A stretch of DNA of 64,000 nt from Mesonia sediminis (GTDB lineage: Bacteria; Bacteroidota; Bacteroidia; Flavobacteriales; Flavobacteriaceae), in NCBI RefSeq assembly GCF_042684705.1, contig NZ_JBHULZ010000041.1:1-64000 (forward strand), written 5' to 3'. Position numbers and translations under genes: made by a program. The notes beneath the pieces are model-generated. The model saw only the letters and a list, made by a program, of their open reading frames with translations, had not been told where the DNA came from and ran no database searches. How positions within the stretch are numbered: the first letter of the stretch is position 1; each line of letters opens with the position of its first letter. Below, piece after piece: positions 61,072-64,000 of this stretch.

Positions 61072-62391
61072 TTACTCAAACAACCATCGGTACACATCAT
61101 TTCCGTTGGCATATAGCACCAAAGCGATTAAAATAAAGAAACCAACCATTTGGGCATACTCCATAAATTTATCGTTAGGTTTACGTCCTGTAATCATTTC
61201 GTACAATAAGAACATCACGTGCCCACCGTCTAAGGCCGGAATTGGTAGAATGTTCATAAAGGCTAAGATAATTGAAATCAATGCTGTGGTTCCCCAAAAG
61301 GCTCTCCAATCCCAAGCATCTGGAAATAGATTACCAATTGCTCCAAAACCTCCCACTTGAGTGGCTCCTTTTTTAGTAAACACATACTTAAACTGTGCTA
61401 CATAATCGTGAAGAGTCCAATAAGTATAAGAAAAACCTTGCGAAATACTTTCGCCCAAACCGTAGGTACGTTCTTCAAAAGTAACTGGTAAAGGTTTCGC
61501 TCTCAATCCAAAAATATTCTCTTCTCCTAAGTTCACCGGTAAATTCAAAGTGTCTGCCCCTCTTAGCACACTAAGCTCAATTCGTTTTGCCTCAGTTTCA
61601 TTTTTATATCGGTTGAACTCTGCAAAATTATTTACTGTCTGATTGTTAAAAGCAATTACTCGATCTCCTGCCTTTAGTCCGGCTTTTTCGGCAGGACTAT
61701 CGGTGGTTACAGAATCTATTGTATTACTTACCATAGGCGAAAAAGGCTGGGTAAAACCTGCCTTAAAAAGTTGCACGCCAATATCTTCTGGCAATTGCAG
61801 CATTTCCTTAGTTCCGTCTTGGTGTAATACCTCAACCTCACTGGCATCGCGAACCATCAAATAACTATTAATACTCAATTGGTTCTCTAAGGCTTCGCCA
61901 TTAACACTCACAATACGGTCACCATCTTTAAAACCATACTCTTGTAAAGGCTCAGCCACACTAAAACCGTTAGGTATCCCATCTTGCGTAACATAATTAC
62001 TCCCCCAAACAAAGAGTATCATCATATAAATAAGAAAACCCAAGATGATATTAACCGTAACCCCACCAAGCATAATGATTAATCTTTGCCAAGCTGGTTT
62101 GCTTCTAAACTCCCATTCTTTGGGTTCTTCAGCCATTTGTTCTTTATCCATACTCTCATCTATCATCCCCGATATTTTCACATATCCGCCTAAAGGCAAC
62201 CAGCCAATCCCATACACCGTATCGCCAATTTTTTTCTTAAAAAGCGCGAATTTCACATCAAAAAATAAAAAGAATTTTTCAACACGGGTTTTAAAAATTT
62301 TAGCCGGTATAAAATGACCTAATTCGTGTAAAACAATTAAAAATGAAAGGCTTAATAGTAACTGTATCGCTTTAATCGCAAATGGACTCAT
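61072..62391 (-). CDS. rseP: RIP metalloprotease RseP (site-2 protease)
   Basis: A 439-residue inner-membrane zinc protease. The ATG at 62391 (MSPFAIKAIQLLL) is the natural start. FLIVLHELGHFIPAK (HExxH), two PDZ domains (about 130-300; FKDGDRIVSVNGEAL and SPAEKAGLKAGDRVI) and NILPIPALDGGHVMFL (second zinc site). It cleaves membrane-embedded anti-sigma factors and signal peptide remnants. Confidence 0.95.
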   Translation of the reverse strand: MSPFAIKAIQLLLSLSFLIVLHELGHFIPAKIFKTRVEKFFLFFDVKFALFKKKIGDTVYGIGWLPLGGYVKISGMIDESMDKEQMAEEPKEWEFRSKPAWQRLIIMLGGVTVNIILGFLIYMMILFVWGSNYVTQDGIPNGFSVAEPLQEYGFKDGDRIVSVNGEALENQLSINSYLMVRDASEVEVLHQDGTKEMLQLPEDIGVQLFKAGFTQPFSPMVSNTIDSVTTDSPAEKAGLKAGDRVIAFNNQTVNNFAEFNRYKNETEAKRIELSVLRGADTLNLPVNLGEENIFGLRAKPLPVTFEERTYGLGESISQGFSYTYWTLHDYVAQFKYVFTKKGATQVGGFGAIGNLFPDAWDWRAFWGTTALISIILAFMNILPIPALDGGHVMFLLYEMITGRKPNDKFMEYAQMVGFFILIALVLYANGNDVYRWLFE

Positions 62392-62558
62392 ATTTTCTAC
62401 ATTATAAAAATCGCACAAAAGTACTGTTTTCTTGTGGCTTAAAAAAATATAGCCTGTAAAGCTATGCCTTAAAATCTCATAAATTTTGGGCGTTACTTGG
62501 CTTTAAAAGGCGCTTTATTATTTCCGTTTACAATTTTTATTACAATATGAAATGCAAA

Positions 62559-62655
62559 GCCCAATATAGCATTCCAAGTCGGGCTTTCGCTACTCGCTTT
62601 TTTCGGGTTGAACCACCCTCAAAAGAGCTCAAACATGCCGCTCTATCCCTAACGC
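62559..62655 (-). ncRNA. structured intergenic element, candidate RNA (type 1, second copy)
   Basis: Minus-strand GCGTTAGGGATAGAGCGG ... GAAAGCCCGACTTGG shares the blocks GTTAGGGATAG, AGCGG and AGCCCG with the element at 54590-54690. It lies about 170 bases upstream of rseP on the same strand. Outside it, 62392-62725 contains nothing else that I recognise. Confidence 0.45.
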
Positions 62656-62706
62656 AAAAGCTATTAATTTTTAACAATAAAGCTCGCGCTTACTGCCTAA
62701 ATTGCG

Positions 62707-62714
62707 TAATTTTG
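62707..62714 (+). promoter_or_regulatory. -7 box TAATTTTG
   Basis: Fits TAnnTTTG 12 bases before the SCO gene ATG. Confidence 0.45.
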
Positions 62715-62725
62715 CATAAAAAAAG

Positions 62726-63409
62726 ATGCTACAGTTTTTTGCCAAGTATAAATTTTTTGCCGTGGTCATGTTGGTGCTTTCGGCCATTATAGTTACTGCG
62801 ATATACCAACTTAAAGTACCTGAACCCAATCTACCTATTTATCAACCCAGTATGGTAAACAAAGAATTAGTTGATACCACGGTTCAATACATTCGTAAAT
62901 ACCATAAAATTGCCGATTTTAAATTGATAAATCAAAACGGAGACACCATTACGCAAGAAGATTATGCAGGTAAAATCTATATCGCCGATTTTTTCTTTAC
63001 CACCTGCCAGACCATTTGCCCAATAATGACAGACCATATGGCCAAGCTTCAAGAGGTTTATAAAAATGATGATGAAGTTATGCTGCTGTCGCATACCGTT
63101 ACACCCGATATCGATACCGTGGCTCAACTTAAGCGTTATGCCCTAAAGAAGGGCGTTATCGATAGTAAATGGAACCTGGTTACTGGTGACAAAAAACAGA
63201 TTTATGACTTGGCCAGAAAGTCTTATTGCGTAGCCAAAACTCAAGGAGATGGCGGACCCTATGATATGATTCATACCGAGAACTTCACCTTAATCGACAA
63301 TAAACGTCGCATTAGAAAATTTTATGATGGGACAGACCCAGAAGCTATTGATGAGCTCATAGAAGATGTAAAAACCTTGAAAAAAATTCAAGCTAGAGAG
63401 AAAAAATAA
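62726..63409 (+). CDS. SCO1/SenC family protein
   Basis: A 227-residue protein with an N-terminal membrane anchor (FFAVVMLVLSAIIVTAIY) and a thioredoxin-like SCO domain: ADFFFTTCQTICPIMTDHM (CxxxC copper site) and a distal His in YDMIHTENFTLID. It delivers copper or reduces cysteines during cytochrome c oxidase assembly. Monocistronic. Confidence 0.95.
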   Translation: MLQFFAKYKFFAVVMLVLSAIIVTAIYQLKVPEPNLPIYQPSMVNKELVDTTVQYIRKYHKIADFKLINQNGDTITQEDYAGKIYIADFFFTTCQTICPIMTDHMAKLQEVYKNDDEVMLLSHTVTPDIDTVAQLKRYALKKGVIDSKWNLVTGDKKQIYDLARKSYCVAKTQGDGGPYDMIHTENFTLIDNKRRIRKFYDGTDPEAIDELIEDVKTLKKIQAREKK

Positions 63410-63448
63410 TGATTTTTAAAAATGCCCAGTATATTAGGCTTTTTTTGT

Positions 63449-63456
63449 TATTTTTG
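63449..63456 (+). promoter_or_regulatory. -7 box TATTTTTG for feoA-feoB
   Basis: Matches TAnnTTTG, 30 bases before the feoA ATG. Confidence 0.4.
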
Positions 63457-63485
63457 TCTTGTTTAAATTCAATCTAAATAAAATC

Positions 63486-63710
63486 ATGCCAACCGTAGCT
63501 CAATTAAAACGAGGACAGCGTGCAGTAGTTAAAAAATTCTGCGATGACAGTATACCACTCAAGTTACTTGAAATGGGTTGCCTACCAGGCAATGCAATCG
63601 AGTTGTTGCAAATCGCTCCTTTTAAAGATCCGTTATACTTAAACATCAATGGGAGTTATGTAGCCATCCGTAAAGATATCGCCGAAAAGATTGAAGTTGA
63701 ATTAGCATAA
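63486..63710 (+). CDS. feoA: ferrous iron transport protein A
   Basis: A 74-residue SH3-like protein: ATG at 63486 (MPTVAQLKRGQRAVVKKF), LLEMGCLPGNAIELLQIAPF and YLNINGSYVAIRKDIAEKI. FeoA is a small cytoplasmic partner of FeoB, encoded five bases downstream. Confidence 0.93.
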   Translation: MPTVAQLKRGQRAVVKKFCDDSIPLKLLEMGCLPGNAIELLQIAPFKDPLYLNINGSYVAIRKDIAEKIEVELA

Positions 63711-63715
63711 TAATT

Positions 63716-64000
63716 ATGGCCAAACAAATAAATGTAGCGCTAATAGGTAATCCCAATACCGGTAAAACCTCTGTATTTAATCAGCTTACCGGGCTAAACC
63801 AACAAGTAGGGAATTACCCTGGAATTACGGTGGAGAAAAAAGAAGGTGTAGCCAAATTATCTCGGACCCACAAGGCCCATATTTTAGATCTACCGGGTAC
63901 TTATAGTTTAAATGCCTCTTCATTAGACGAAAACCTAGTTATCGAGCTTTTATTAAATAAAAATGATAAAGATTATCCAGATGTTGCCGTAGTAATTAGC
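63716..64000 (+). CDS. feoB: ferrous iron transporter B, N-terminal part (runs off the window)
   Basis: The first 95 residues form the G domain: ALIGNPNTGKTSVFN (G1), GNYPGITVEKKEG (G2) and DLPGTYSLNASS (G3). The rest, including the membrane channel, is outside the window. FeoB transports Fe(II) in a GTP-dependent manner. Confidence 0.95.
   Translation, partial: MAKQINVALIGNPNTGKTSVFNQLTGLNQQVGNYPGITVEKKEGVAKLSRTHKAHILDLPGTYSLNASSLDENLVIELLLNKNDKDYPDVAVVIS

Overview
The window is AT-rich and comes from a member of the Bacteroidota, most likely Flavobacteriia/Flavobacteriales. The evidence is: proteins with type IX secretion (T9SS) C-terminal sorting domains and PKD repeats; many Bacteroidota-typical families (DUF1573, DUF4494, DUF3109, DUF4412, LytS/LytTR pairs); TAnnTTTG-type -7 promoter boxes; and small lipoproteins and outer-membrane beta-barrels with flavobacterial signal peptides. 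There are two assembly gaps (runs of N at 11166-11356 and 37217-37361) and no rRNA. One intact tRNA (Asn) is present.

Accessory half (1-33,400). The left edge is the tail of an IS1182-type transposase. From about 300 to 15,250, and again from 25,690 to 32,920, the DNA looks like an integron-style cassette array without an integrase in the window. Each short gene or gene pair sits between a start core (G)TTGnnnn and an end core nnnnCAA that is the reverse complement of that cassette's own start. Between cassettes lie either attC-like imperfect palindromes or a long conserved linker with a large hairpin and a TATATTTG promoter box about 15-20 bases before the next cassette. Cargo: an RsiV-like plus DUF1573 pair, two type II toxin-antitoxin pairs, an RDD membrane protein, a Fic protein with its own operator pair, an XRE/DUF4870 regulator, a PD-(D/E)xK-type nuclease plus zinc-hook SMC/Rad50-like ATPase pair, a HEPN-motif protein, a small Cys-motif protein, and a CrtA-like oxygenase pair. 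Three copies of one group II intron (one long with a frameshifted maturase, one ORF-less, one remnant) sit at the same point of cassette end sites. A small orphan CRISPR array (15263-15557) ends the first block. An IS3 transposase remnant and two damaged genes lie inside it.

Between the two cassette blocks (15,900-25,600) is a surface module: a TPR histidine kinase and LuxR-type regulator, a small unknown protein, a tail-collar protein, a 1712-residue T9SS-exported adhesin-like protein and an outer-membrane barrel.

Core half (33,400-64,000). An arsenic operon (arsR, DUF6428, arsenate reductase-like phosphatase, ACR3 pump) is followed by housekeeping and envelope genes: DUF4494, a duplicated lipoprotein pair with a DUF6705 protein (flanked by a 47-bp direct repeat), DUF302, MscS, HupE/UreJ-like, dCMP deaminase, S41 protease, MarC, DUF3109, DUF4412, dGTPase, fungalysin M36 protease, dxs, tadA, pncB-pncA NAD salvage, a T9SS-sorted SGNH hydrolase, tRNA-Asn with an associated duplicated GIY-YIG unit, RseP, SCO1-like protein, feoA and the start of feoB. 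Two related structured intergenic elements (54590-54690 and the minus strand at 62559-62655) may be non-coding RNAs.
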